From NCBI GenBank assembly GCA_030062745.1, contig CP099846.1, forward strand, positions 2,170,001-2,234,000: DNA of 64,000 bases, in the 5' to 3' direction. This DNA comes from Capitulum mitella. Its lineage: Eukaryota; Arthropoda; Thecostraca; Pollicipedomorpha; Pollicipedidae. A program made the position numbers and the translations under genes. Below, piece after piece: positions 58,001-63,000 of the stretch (the stretch's first letter is position 1; the number at the start of each line of letters is the position of its first letter). Under the pieces are notes generated by a model. That model saw nothing but the letters and a program-made list of their open reading frames with translations. It made no database searches and was not told the DNA's origin.

Positions 58001-60074
58001 GTCTTCGTAGAAATGTCGAACAGTCTGATTTTTACATATTGTTCCGCCTGTACCCTCCGGGATGAAATGACACCAGCTTCGGAAGATTCTAATGCTTGAT
58101 CCAAAAACTCGAACGTACCGATCCAAATATTCGAATCTAACCATCCGAATATTCGAGTAAGACAATATCCGAATTCTTATCTCCAGCCCACAATGTTGTT
58201 TCACGTGTCATGAGCTGCTGCCACTGTGCCGCATACGTAGAGCCGCAGAAACCGTGGTACCGCTGGCACACCGGCGCGGGTCACGCACTACCGCGGCACG
58301 CGAGGCTGCGGCATCCCACAGCGGTTTTCGCTCACACTCTGTGACCAATCACGGGATCAGCAATCGGCATACGCAGCACGAATATCGCCGACACGCAGCC
58401 CACCATCAGCGTGTTCTTGCCGTGTAAACGGGATGCAGACGTGGGTGAATCAATATGCGATAAGCGTCATTCAAACTGCCGTCGGTGGGCCAGGGACCGC
58501 TGATATCTCTGACGTATCTAAACATTCCGAACACTGAGCACGATCGCGCATGAATTCACTTCGAGACGATGCTCATGACGCGCCGGGCTGATAGCCTTTC
58601 GCAGGTGATAACGTGATGTGATTTGGTGCCATGTCGTCCGAAGATTTAACCGAAACTCATTGGTATGAAGACTGAACGTAGTTTTAAACGCTTCTCAGCC
58701 TTGAAATATTCACAGTTAGGAATTAGACGACACAATGCTGGTCGAACTGACGACTGCTGGTCGAAGCAGAACGATTTAAGGGTAGTCTTGTCTGCGACCT
58801 AAATGCACTGCAATCGTCCCCGTAAACCGGCAAAAACTGTTGATATCGACGACCACTGTGACAGGTAGAAAAGTTACACGGCCCAAACATTTTTTGCTTG
58901 GAATCGCTGTGAGTATTGGGATGGCTTCAGTGGAGTAACGACTTAAAAAAGAAAAAATCCTCCGGGCGATGAGCTGTCGCAAGGCGTCAGCAGCTTATCT
59001 AGACTCCGTTAGTTCGCCGAAGATCATAACTAGCATTCCACGGAACAGCAGGAGTCGTGACGCAAAACGTCCGTGACGTTTGCCCCACCCTCCATGACGT
59101 CACAGCCGACGTTGCCCATTGGCTGTCGGCTGCGCTGACTCACGACAGGGCTCGGTCAGGGTTTTGTGCATCTGGGAGCGATGTGACCTCCACAGTGATG
59201 TTTGCGCTGTACGGTTATGGTGCAGACTTATGCCGACAGCGCGATGCAGACGAACCACAAAAAAAAACTTGCGACGAGGATCGCTGGAGAAAAACTGTCA
59301 AACGCTGCAAGCTTTTCGGAAGTCCTAGAGATGACCACTGAATTCGTCCTTGCTGAGGACATCGACACACAACGGGAATCGAACGCCACTGCACAGCCTT
59401 GGGATAATGCCTGTCATGCAACTATTCGCGAAGCGCTCGCGACACAAATGAGTTGGCTATCGCGACAGCGAGACAGGGAATCCAGGAATCGGTAGGTGTC
59501 TCTTACCAGAATCATAAGGGTGTCTGAAAACTACCACCACAGCGGACAGTATTAAAAAGCTCGGAAGGGTTCCTATCATTCCCAAGAAATAGCAACACTG
59601 GGAAACAATTCCTCTCCGCATAGGAGCAACTAAAATAGTGATTGGTTTGGCATATCATGGGCGGAAGTATCGAAATGTCGAAATAACTTTGCCTTCCTAT
59701 GAGTGACAGCCGGTAGCAGCGAACGACCTTGACATACTGTGGGGAGAACCGGAGACAATGGAATGATCTTGACATCCGGCGGGGGACAGCCGGCAGCAGC
59801 TAACTGAGTTTGACACCGTGAAAGGTAGAGCCGCAAGTAGTGAACTGAGTTTGACGTCGAGAGTGGGAGAGCCGGAAATGGCAAACCGACCTTGACATCC
59901 GGTGGGCGAGAGCCGGAAGTACCCGGGCAGACAGGCAGAACACATTTCTCCGCCGACGCCGGCCTTGCAGCGGCACTGGCCGGTGATGGGGTCGCAGGCG
60001 TTCTTGACGGAGCCGAGCGGGTCGCAGTCGCAGGCGCGGCAGCCGACCCCTGGCCGCAGGTCGAAGTAGCCCGT
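18900..60074 (-). CDS. wb: Laminin subunit alpha, alpha-1/2 (wing blister) type, 3' part, 43 exons
   Basis: Laminin alpha chains join beta and gamma chains through a coiled coil. They form basement-membrane heterotrimers and bind cell receptors through five LG domains. The exons chain in consistent phase into about 2189 codons ending at TGA (18902-18900). Rough residues: LE repeats 1-215, L4 domain 216-455, LE repeats 456-660, coiled coil 661-1218, LG1 1219-1417, LG2 1418-1614, LG3 1615-1800, linker, LG4 1831-2020, LG5 2021-2189. Alpha-1/2 affinity is seen in the [10 protein letters not shown] segment before the post-L4 LE repeats, in [20 protein letters not shown] in LG1 and in SCPVES at the C-terminus. 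The first exon seen begins inside an LE repeat, so the LN domain and N-terminal LE repeats lie outside the window or were missed. One exon carries an apparent frameshift (39705-39707). Orthology to wb is inferred from domain order and motifs. Confidence 0.93.
19446..19551 (-). CDS. wb: Laminin alpha exon 42 (LG5)
   Basis: Acceptor TTCGCAG, donor CCTG|GTAAGA, ends in phase 1. It encodes [10 protein letters not shown] and the LG strand [11 protein letters not shown]. Confidence 0.92.
19992..20114 (-). CDS. wb: Laminin alpha exon 41 (LG5)
   Basis: Acceptor CCGGCAG, donor CCAA|GTAACA, 41 codons in phase 0. It encodes VVFSVYNGG and the conserved LG motif [11 protein letters not shown]. Confidence 0.92.
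20590..20822. repeat. 20 bp minisatellite grown from the exon 40 splice donor
   Basis: About a dozen units of GACCCACCTGTCCGTCACTG on the plus strand. The last unit runs into exon 40 at 20823. On the minus strand every good unit reads GACGGACAG|GTGGGTC, the exon end plus its 5' splice site. Confidence 0.9.
20823..20956 (-). CDS. wb: Laminin alpha exon 40 (LG5 start)
   Basis: Acceptor CCGACAG, donor GACAG|GTGGGT. It encodes [19 protein letters not shown] and EITDGQ. Phase 1 in, phase 0 out. The donor is copied many times in the adjoining minisatellite. Confidence 0.92.
21293..21446 (-). CDS. wb: Laminin alpha exon 39 (LG4 end)
   Basis: Acceptor TTCCAG, donor CTACG|GTGCGC. It encodes [16 protein letters not shown] and the LG4 closing cysteine in VSQCKAHVE. 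Phase 0 in, phase 1 out. Confidence 0.92.
21752..21901 (-). CDS. wb: Laminin alpha exon 38 (LG4)
   Basis: 50 codons in phase 0 between CCACCAG and CAGCTG|GTGCGT. It encodes [14 protein letters not shown] and the LG strand RALYIGGVP. Confidence 0.92.
22398..22532 (-). CDS. wb: Laminin alpha exon 37 (LG4)
   Basis: 45 codons in phase 0 between TCTGCAG and AAAATG|GTGAGC. It encodes [15 protein letters not shown] and LNDGNWKM, the usual LG core ending before the WH/WK turn. Confidence 0.92.
23053..23185 (-). CDS. wb: Laminin alpha exon 36 (LG4 start)
   Basis: Acceptor TTTTCAG, donor AATGAG|GTGGGT. Phase 2 in, phase 0 out. It encodes [18 protein letters not shown] and [13 protein letters not shown], a typical LG opening. 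Confidence 0.92.
23520..23853. repeat. Degenerate minisatellite related to the exon 35 donor
   Basis: Imperfect units rich in GACCTGACC. The unit at 23666-23703 (GACCCGCCACTCACCCCGCC...) closely copies the exon 35 edge at 23840-23875. On the minus strand it carries a GG|GTGAGTGG splice donor like the real one. Confidence 0.75.
23854..24006 (-). CDS. wb: Laminin alpha exon 35 (LG3 end and LG3-LG4 linker)
   Basis: Acceptor CCGGCAG, donor GCCGG|GTGAGT, phase 2 in and out. It encodes [20 protein letters not shown], then an acidic, Pro-rich linker with EAASCNRAS. That is where alpha chains have a spacer between LG3 and LG4. Confidence 0.9.
24241..24495. repeat. 49 bp minisatellite abutting the exon 34 donor
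   Basis: Four units with an exact 49-base period (GTCCTACATCCGTCAACTCA...). The exon 34 edge at about 24498 falls precisely on the next period. GCGCACTCACTGG there corresponds to GCCACACTCACCGG in the unit, so units carry a GTGAGTG donor-like core on the minus strand. Confidence 0.9.
24496..24681 (-). CDS. wb: Laminin alpha exon 34 (LG3)
   Basis: Acceptor CTGCAG, donor GACCA|GTGAGT, phase 2 in and out. It encodes [18 protein letters not shown], the LG strand [11 protein letters not shown] and [12 protein letters not shown]. Confidence 0.92.
25035..25201 (-). CDS. wb: Laminin alpha exon 33 (LG3)
   Basis: Acceptor GGTAG, donor CGGAA|GTGAGT. It encodes [17 protein letters not shown] and [17 protein letters not shown]. 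Phase 0 in, phase 2 out. Confidence 0.92.
25657..25797 (-). CDS. wb: Laminin alpha exon 32 (LG3 start)
   Basis: 47 codons in phase 0 between TATCCAG and GGCAAG|GTCAGT. It encodes [16 protein letters not shown] and [12 protein letters not shown]. Confidence 0.92.
26412..26680 (-). CDS. wb: Laminin alpha exon 31 (LG2 end)
   Basis: Acceptor GCGACAG, donor GGCCAG|GTCAGT, phase 1 in, phase 0 out. It encodes [38 protein letters not shown] and the closing GVTMGCNGQ. Confidence 0.92.
27158..27305 (-). CDS. wb: Laminin alpha exon 30 (LG2)
   Basis: Acceptor TTTTCAG, donor ACAGG|GTAAAT, phase 0 in, phase 1 out. It encodes [19 protein letters not shown] and [12 protein letters not shown]. Confidence 0.92.
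27414..27516. repeat. 18 bp perfect hairpin flanked by a direct repeat, in an intron
   Basis: Arms at 27451-27468 and 27474-27491 are exact reverse complements with a 5-base loop. A direct repeat of about 29 bases, beginning GGGGATCAGAGGAGTGAACT, flanks it (about 27414-27442 and 27488-27516). A second 12 bp inverted pair (27442-27453 and 27462-27473) overlaps the first. Confidence 0.9.
27785..27959 (-). CDS. wb: Laminin alpha exon 29 (LG2 start)
   Basis: Acceptor CCGGCAG, donor GGCAAG|GTACGG, phase 2 in, phase 0 out. It encodes [20 protein letters not shown] and [18 protein letters not shown]. Confidence 0.92.
28177..28278 (-). CDS. wb: Laminin alpha exon 28 (LG1 end)
   Basis: Acceptor CCGTCAG, donor ACCCAG|GTAGGC, phase 2 in and out. 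It encodes [20 protein letters not shown] and [10 protein letters not shown], a diagnostic LG1 end of alpha-1/2 chains. Confidence 0.93.
28279..28640. repeat. About 121-130 bp tandem repeat carrying copies of the exon 28 acceptor
   Basis: CGGCGAACCTGACGGTAC occurs at 28271 (exon 28), 28401 and 28522. Each repeat therefore holds the minus-strand 3' splice site and the first codons of exon 28 (the VRFAGCL segment), followed by a copied intron stretch. Confidence 0.9.
29260..29440. repeat. GGTCAGGTC-type simple minisatellite
   Basis: Dense imperfect 5- to 10-base units (GGTCAGGTCAGG, GGTCCGGTCC) in the intron between exons 28 and 27. Confidence 0.85.
29532..29708 (-). CDS. wb: Laminin alpha exon 27 (LG1)
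   Basis: Acceptor GCCCAG, donor AAAAG|GTCAGC, phase 2 in and out. It encodes [17 protein letters not shown] and the LG strand [16 protein letters not shown]. Confidence 0.9.
30027..30181 (-). CDS. wb: Laminin alpha exon 26 (LG1)
   Basis: Acceptor TTTTCAG, donor CAACAG|GTCAGA, phase 0 in, phase 2 out. It encodes [20 protein letters not shown] and [10 protein letters not shown]. Confidence 0.92.
30523..30684 (-). CDS. wb: Laminin alpha exon 25 (LG1 start)
   Basis: 54 codons in phase 0 between CCTCAG and ACGCAG|GTCAGG. It encodes [19 protein letters not shown], with the single LG1 Cys, and [12 protein letters not shown]. Confidence 0.92.
31500..32113. other. Intron 24 interior, no exon seen; AT-rich repeat at its right end
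   Basis: No coding signal. A short ATAATG-type simple repeat occupies 32060-32113. Confidence 0.5.
32153..32307 (-). CDS. wb: Laminin alpha exon 24 (coiled coil end)
   Basis: Acceptor TACCCAG, donor TCCAAC|GTGAGC, phase 1 in, phase 0 out. Heptad-rich, for example [20 protein letters not shown], ending ARQAASN directly before LG1. Confidence 0.92.
32884..33060 (-). CDS. wb: Laminin alpha exon 23 (coiled coil)
   Basis: Acceptor TCGCCAG, donor CTCCG|GTGAGC, phase 1 in and out. Ala/Arg/Gln-rich heptads such as [17 protein letters not shown]. Confidence 0.9.
33160..33450. repeat. Degenerate minisatellite with GCTGCTCAGGACGCTGG-like units
   Basis: Imperfect units of roughly 30-35 bases in the intron upstream of exon 23. 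A CA-rich simple repeat precedes them at 33095-33145. Confidence 0.6.
34241..34367 (-). CDS. wb: Laminin alpha exon 22 (coiled coil)
   Basis: Acceptor GGCCAG, donor TGCGG|GTAAGA, phase 0 in, phase 1 out. It encodes [20 protein letters not shown] and [15 protein letters not shown]. Confidence 0.92.
34719..34817 (-). CDS. wb: Laminin alpha exon 21 (coiled coil)
   Basis: 33 codons in phase 0 between TTTGCAG and GACCAG|GTCAGA. It encodes [20 protein letters not shown]. Confidence 0.9.
35153..35291 (-). CDS. wb: Laminin alpha exon 20 (coiled coil)
   Basis: The acceptor CCGCCAG is the one that keeps phase 2 and avoids a stop. Donor CGACAG|GTGAGC. It encodes [20 protein letters not shown] and [19 protein letters not shown]. 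Confidence 0.9.
35626..35786 (-). CDS. wb: Laminin alpha exon 19 (coiled coil)
   Basis: Acceptor CGACAG, donor TCCAA|GTAAGC, phase 0 in, phase 2 out. It encodes [20 protein letters not shown] and [14 protein letters not shown]. Confidence 0.92.
36212..36376 (-). CDS. wb: Laminin alpha exon 18 (coiled coil)
   Basis: 55 codons in phase 0 between CCGTAG and GTCATA|GTGAGT. It encodes [20 protein letters not shown], a lone cysteine ([11 protein letters not shown]) and [14 protein letters not shown]. Confidence 0.92.
36672..36970 (-). CDS. wb: Laminin alpha exon 17 (coiled coil)
   Basis: The longest exon seen, 299 bp. Acceptor GCCTCAG, donor CGAAAG|GTGCGG, phase 1 in, phase 0 out. It encodes [20 protein letters not shown] and [19 protein letters not shown]. 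Confidence 0.9.
37922..38033 (-). CDS. wb: Laminin alpha exon 16 (coiled coil)
   Basis: Acceptor TTTTCCAG, donor GAGG|GTACGT, phase 0 in, phase 1 out. It encodes [20 protein letters not shown] and [12 protein letters not shown]. Confidence 0.92.
38371..38609 (-). CDS. wb: Laminin alpha exon 15 (last cysteine pair and start of coiled coil)
   Basis: Acceptor GGGCAG, donor ATCAGG|GTAATG, phase 1 in, phase 0 out. [20 protein letters not shown] is the Cys pair that in laminins precedes the coiled coil and can link the chains. NVSS and NNQS are possible N-glycosylation sites. Confidence 0.92.
38988..39181 (-). CDS. wb: Laminin alpha exon 14 (LE repeats)
   Basis: Acceptor CCACCAG, donor CCAAG|GTCAGG, phase 2 in, phase 1 out. 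It encodes [19 protein letters not shown], then [20 protein letters not shown] and [12 protein letters not shown], standard LE spacing. Confidence 0.93.
39531..39728 (-). CDS. wb: Laminin alpha exon 13 (LE repeats), with an apparent +1 frameshift
   Basis: Acceptor CCGCCAG, donor CGACAG|GTAGGA. The first codons read NCSGNTGG, the start of an LE repeat. The rest ([19 protein letters not shown], then [13 protein letters not shown]) is in the next frame. The exon is 198 bp, but the incoming phase 0 and outgoing phase 2 need 197. One base of the GGG on the minus strand (39705-39707) appears extra. It may be a real lesion, an allele or an assembly error. Confidence 0.9.
40039..40179 (-). CDS. wb: Laminin alpha exon 12 (LE repeats)
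   Basis: 47 codons in phase 0 between TTTCCAG and TGCCTG|GTGAGA. It encodes [11 protein letters not shown], then [20 protein letters not shown]. The usual EC before PGFYR is replaced by D-P-S-I, so one cysteine of the LE pattern is missing. Confidence 0.92.
40641..40755 (-). CDS. wb: Laminin alpha exon 11 (end of L4, start of LE)
   Basis: Acceptor TTTCAG, donor TGCCAG|GTGGGA, phase 2 in, phase 0 out. It encodes [18 protein letters not shown] and [16 protein letters not shown]. This closely follows the alpha-2 pattern ISEIS...IEKCDCP...SC. Confidence 0.92.
41015..41149 (-). CDS. wb: Laminin alpha exon 10 (L4)
   Basis: Acceptor TCCCCAG, donor GCCGA|GTAAGC, phase 2 in and out. It encodes [20 protein letters not shown], then [15 protein letters not shown], the C-terminal part of L4 domains. 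The phase 2 start is what demands an extra small exon upstream. Confidence 0.9.
41697..41746 (-). CDS. wb: Laminin alpha exon 9 (tentative 50 bp exon, L4)
   Basis: Exon 8 ends in phase 0 and exon 10 starts in phase 2, so a small exon is needed. This 50 bp candidate (acceptor TGTAAG, donor TTTCAG|GTGCGG) has the right length and encodes [16 protein letters not shown], with L-x-L placed as in other L4 domains. The acceptor lacks a good pyrimidine tract. Confidence 0.5.
41840..42188. repeat. 40-52 bp minisatellite built from the end of exon 8
   Basis: About eight units. The unit at 41890-41941 nearly repeats the last 43 coding bases of exon 8 plus its donor (42181-42232). Others are shortened. 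On the minus strand units read GGCCTCTACCAG|GTCAG-like, so the array holds many pseudo splice donors. Confidence 0.9.
42189..42359 (-). CDS. wb: Laminin alpha exon 8 (L4)
   Basis: 57 codons in phase 0 between TCGCCAG and TACCAG|GTCAGG. It encodes [12 protein letters not shown], then [17 protein letters not shown]. Confidence 0.93.
42685..42858 (-). CDS. wb: Laminin alpha exon 7 (L4)
   Basis: 58 codons in phase 0 between CCGGCAG and GACAAG|GTGACG. It encodes [19 protein letters not shown] and the L4 signature [14 protein letters not shown]. Confidence 0.94.
42859..46476. other. Intron 6 (3.6 kb), no exon seen
   Basis: The longest open frames here, at 45.6-46.8 kb, come from very GC-rich DNA (about 45680-46440) open in several frames on both strands. 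I see no laminin or other motif. The segment at 44470-45360 looks transposon-like, but I cannot name it. Confidence 0.6.
46477..46590 (-). CDS. wb: Laminin alpha exon 6 (L4)
   Basis: 38 codons in phase 0 between TTTCAG and ATCCAC|GTATGA. It encodes [20 protein letters not shown] and NTEEICYIH. The fit rests on phase and position between exons 5 and 7; motif support is weaker. Confidence 0.8.
47201..47341 (-). CDS. wb: Laminin alpha exon 5 (LE end, L4 start)
   Basis: 47 codons in phase 0 between TCGTCAG and ACTCCG|GTACGT. It encodes [20 protein letters not shown] and [19 protein letters not shown], the classic CFCF entry into an L4 domain. Confidence 0.95.
47394..47495. repeat. Two adjacent palindromes upstream of exon 5
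   Basis: First: perfect 20 bp arms 47394-47413 and 47422-47441 with an 8-base loop. Second: arms 47446-47454 and 47487-47495 plus inner arms 47461-47469 and 47472-47480, with a 2-base loop and a symmetric internal loop. Both lie 53-154 bases before the exon 5 acceptor, in the branch-point region. Confidence 0.9.
48330..48778. repeat. CCGGTC/CCGGCT hexanucleotide array before the exon 4 donor
   Basis: About 440 bases of degenerate six-base units running up to the exon 4 donor (48778). Open frames with Pro-Ala or Gly-Pro strings across it are repeat artefacts. Confidence 0.95.
48779..48911 (-). CDS. wb: Laminin alpha exon 4 (LE repeats)
   Basis: Acceptor TTCCAG, donor TGCAAG|GTGAGC, phase 2 in, phase 0 out. 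It encodes [19 protein letters not shown], then [18 protein letters not shown]. Confidence 0.94.
48960..50825. other. Left part of intron 3, no exon seen
   Basis: No coding signal. A repeat-like segment at 49575-49830 is rich in GACTCGGACTC/GAGTCCGAG words, possibly a small interspersed element. Confidence 0.5.
50826..51420 (+). pseudogene. Decayed LINE reverse-transcriptase fragment in a laminin intron
   Basis: On the plus strand [18 protein letters not shown] leads into motif A, IDLSKCF (50943-50963). [10 protein letters not shown] follows in another frame (about 51150), then a mutated YADD box reading [12 protein letters not shown] (about 51225). Frames change between blocks and the catalytic box is lost. 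Family CR1/Jockey-like; truncated at both ends. Confidence 0.8.
51633..51724 (-). CDS. wb: Laminin alpha exon 3 (LE repeats)
   Basis: Acceptor CTCGGCAG, donor CCGCAG|GTGAGC, phase 0 in, phase 2 out. It encodes [20 protein letters not shown] and [10 protein letters not shown]. Confidence 0.93.
51950..52300. repeat. 20 bp minisatellite (GGTCACACACAGCTCAGAAC type)
   Basis: About 15 imperfect units in the intron between exons 2 and 3. No exon edge is recognisable in the unit. Confidence 0.85.
52301..54480. other. Intron 2 interior with a very GC- and CpG-rich block
   Basis: 53050-54450 is extremely GC-rich with dense CG dinucleotides, so all six frames stay open. I see no splice-supported exon. 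It could be an internal CpG island or simply a repeat-rich GC block. Confidence 0.5.
54485..54770. repeat. About 26 bp minisatellite (GAGTCTGGCCCAGATACTGA type)
   Basis: Around nine degenerate units in intron 2, not adjacent to any exon I recognise. Confidence 0.85.
55139..55278 (-). CDS. wb: Laminin alpha exon 2 (LE repeat)
   Basis: Acceptor CCGGCAG, donor TGCAAG|GTCAGT, phase 1 in, phase 0 out. It encodes [19 protein letters not shown], then [17 protein letters not shown] and IQGCK. This is the LE type with CDxPGRxCDPxTG seen in alpha chains. Confidence 0.94.
55996..57167 (+). mobile_element. piggyBac-type MITE, copy 3
   Basis: About 1172 bp in intron 1. The interior matches copy 1 (for example 56690-56780 against 5770-5860). 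The right end reads CGGGAATAGGG; the left end and the TTAA sites have decayed. It is more diverged than copies 1 and 2, so probably older. Confidence 0.75.
57170..59700. other. Intron 1 interior, no exon seen
   Basis: No coding signal. GAATATTCG-rich stretches occur at 58080-58170 and, on the other side of the MITE, at 55535-55620; see findings. Confidence 0.5.
59701..59890. repeat. 41 bp minisatellite built from the end of exon 1
   Basis: About four and a half units of the GACCTTGACATCCGG...GAGAGCCGG type. The final unit is the last part of exon 1 itself with its donor. On the minus strand units read CGGATGTCAAG|GTCG-like. Confidence 0.9.
59891..60074 (-). CDS. wb: Laminin alpha, first exon seen (LE repeats)
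   Basis: Acceptor CATTCACAG before 60074, donor TCAAG|GTCGGT, ends in phase 1. It begins inside an LE repeat ([12 protein letters not shown]), then encodes [19 protein letters not shown] and [16 protein letters not shown] call it exon 1 only for this window. Upstream exons were not found up to 64000. Confidence 0.94.
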
Positions 60075-60079
60075 CTGTG

Positions 60080-63000
60080 AATGCAACAGGTCATCGGTCA
60101 GCGCACTAAGCCCTGCGACGTCCAGCTTCAGCCGTATCCGACTCGCCGTGGCTGCGTCGAACACGTTCAGGCCTTGCCTGGACTCGTCTACTAGGACTTA
60201 TCCAAAGCCGTCCAAATTCGCAGCGGGTTCTGCTCTTACCCGGCGGGGCTCTCCCTGAACGATGAATGGTCTCTGGCCGTGCTCCGGCCTTGGTTCAGCT
60301 GTGGCCCTGTCCGTTCAGCTGTCCGTTCGTGCCCTCGCAGCGTTCCGACCGTGTTCTGGGCGTGTTCTGTCGGGGACCTGTGTGTTCTTTCAGTGTTCTT
60401 ATCGTGTGCTACCGCTCTGTGACCGTGGTCTGTCGCCCTGTAACCATGTCCTACCGTTCAGTGACTGTGTTCTGTCACGCTACGACCACGGCCCGCCGTT
60501 CTCTGACCGTGGCCAGCCGAACGTCGTCCGGGGTCTGCTCGGACTCTCCGCGGTCCGCAGACTCCGTAGGACGTTGTCCAGACTCTGTGAGCGCAGTCTG
60601 CGACCCCAAAACAAGGTCCGAGTCCGTCCCGGCCCATGCCCTGTCGATTCGTCAGATGCAGCCGTCACGCGGAGATGTGGCCGGGGACGAGTGAAGGCGT
60701 CTCGTGACGCACGTGGCGTCACGTAACGGTGTGGCTAGTGTCGGAACTGGCCGGAGCCTCGCCTGGCCGTCAGAGGACGAGGCCCGGCAGGGCGCCAGAG
60801 GTTGTGACCGTGCCGTTTGGTAGCGGTGTCTGGGATGTCGAGCTGCTGCGAGCCAGTCCGGACCACTGTGACTAATCCCGACCAATCTGACCTCTTCTGT
60901 CCACCTGTAGACACATCTGTAGCGCAGCGCAGGGCTAATCGGATCGCTGAGATGATGACCAGAAACACGTGTTTGTCACGTGCGCTGCATGCTGTGACGT
61001 CCTCTAAAAGTCAAAACCGACTCCCCAGCGGGTTAGACGTGGTGGACAGAGAAGTAAAGCAGGGGCCGGCTCGCATCGAAGTTTTCTCTGCCGCACCCGG
61101 CGTCACGCTGCAGACCCGGCGTCACGCCGCAGTTTGGTGACACTGCACCAGCGTCATCCGTCTCGGGGCGGGTATCTCCAGCTCCGGGCCAGCTGCGGAC
61201 ACCGAGAGGCAGCGGAGAAGGCGCCGGGTGAGCCTCCGCCCTCCATCCAGACCACCACACAGACGTGAAGCGGGCCGAGCGATGGTCTCGCGCCGGACGG
61301 CGCCGGCCGCCGAGGCCTGATCAGACCAGGAGCGGCGCCGGAGCAGCTGTGCCAGGCCGGGGCCTGGGGCGGCCGGTGAGGCCTGGTCAGACCAGGAGCG
61401 GCGCCGGAGCAGCTGTGCCAGGCCGAGACCGGGGGCGGCCGGTGAGGCCTGATCAGACCAGGAGCGGCGCCGGAGCAGCTGTGCCAGGCCGAGGCCGGGG
61501 GCGGCCCGTCCGTAGCGAGCAGCAGCGCTGCCCTAGCGGACCGGCCGCATAAGGCCCGGCCGATCCACGCACCGTATTCATGAGCTCCGATGGAAATGAG
61601 AGCCAAGTCGGGCCGCGCCGGGCGGCCGGGCCGTCCAGATCGTAGCGACAGATGGTGCCGGCCGGGACCGCGGGTGGTCGCCGGGCCGGCGGCGGTCACC
61701 GTTCTCCTGGAGCTCGGGAACGCTCGGGACGAACGACGCGGACGGCGGACCGGCAGGGCCAGAGCGGCGTGCCCCGCAGGTGGGGCCGGACCGTCATCGG
61801 AACATGGGAGGTAGCACAACACCTGCCAACCTTCTTCCTAACAACTTCCTAACAACAAAACGCCCGATCTGCCGCGGAAACGCCAATGAAATACTTTTCG
61901 GCACAGTGACACCCAACATGTTTTCGGATAAAAGTCAGATCATGATCAACTTAAAATGGTTCAAAAGGCTGAAGAGTGCCTTATCTCATTTACTTTTTAA
62001 TTATAGTTCAAGCATATCTGCTGTACCAAGGTGTGTATGAAAACATATGACCATTTTTTAAACATCTGCAAAGACCATAGTTAAAAAGACACATTAATTC
62101 ATTCTGTATTTCGTCCATGGGCCTTCCTCGGGGATAATTAGAAAACCATTCCTGAGAAATGTCAAGAAGATCCGTGACCTAAATTTAGGATGAATTCATT
62201 TCTTTTCATTTTTTTCGGATGTTGTGGGCTTAACTCTAGGTATTTGTACTTACTGCAACCGTAATGTTCAGTTCAGCACTACATTAAATTCAAAGGCCCT
62301 CCTTGGTTATTTCGTTTTTCGGAGTATTCAAGAGTTACATTTTGCTGTTATTTTCCATATCTTTTGAAATCTGCGAATCCCTCTTCGGTGGTATGAAGTC
62401 AGTAACCGTGGTTTGAAACAAACAACGTAAAAATGTCGTGGCTAAAAAGCGGTCTAAGCACACACACAGGAAAAGACGGACTTGTCATACTCATCACGCA
62501 AATACAAATCATGCATACCCCTGCACAATCACACACTTTCTCACGCTTGTTATTTATGTCTCCTTCTTTTCTTTTTATGTTAATAGTTACAGTGTCTTGA
62601 ATACTCCGAAGTAATAAACGAAGTAACGGTTAAACATTCTTAAACTAACAATTAAACATTCTTATTAACGGAATAACGATTAAATCATCGATTAAATATG
62701 CTTTTGCATGTTTCTTTTGCGAAGACGCATGCCTGTTGTTTGAATCTTTTAACGCAAAACACGCTGAACGAAAAGGAAAATCGTACGCTTCAACAATACG
62801 GAAAATACCACTTACGGAGCCATCTAAGACATCCTTTGTTTGAAAAAGTCTTCGTTTCCGTACGGATGGTTTTCTTGTAAACGCAATAACGCTATTTGTT
62901 CCTTTGAAAAAGACTTCCGTCGGCGTGTTATTTTTTCATATTAACAACATTCCAGGTTCACGGAGCCCTCGTGTGGATAGCAATCGGCCTTTTCGCCCTT

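Noticed and set aside
61154-61822. Minus-strand 222-codon frame upstream of the first laminin exon
   Set aside because: Composed largely of the 66 bp repeat and GC-rich flank; no LE cysteine pattern, so not an upstream laminin exon.
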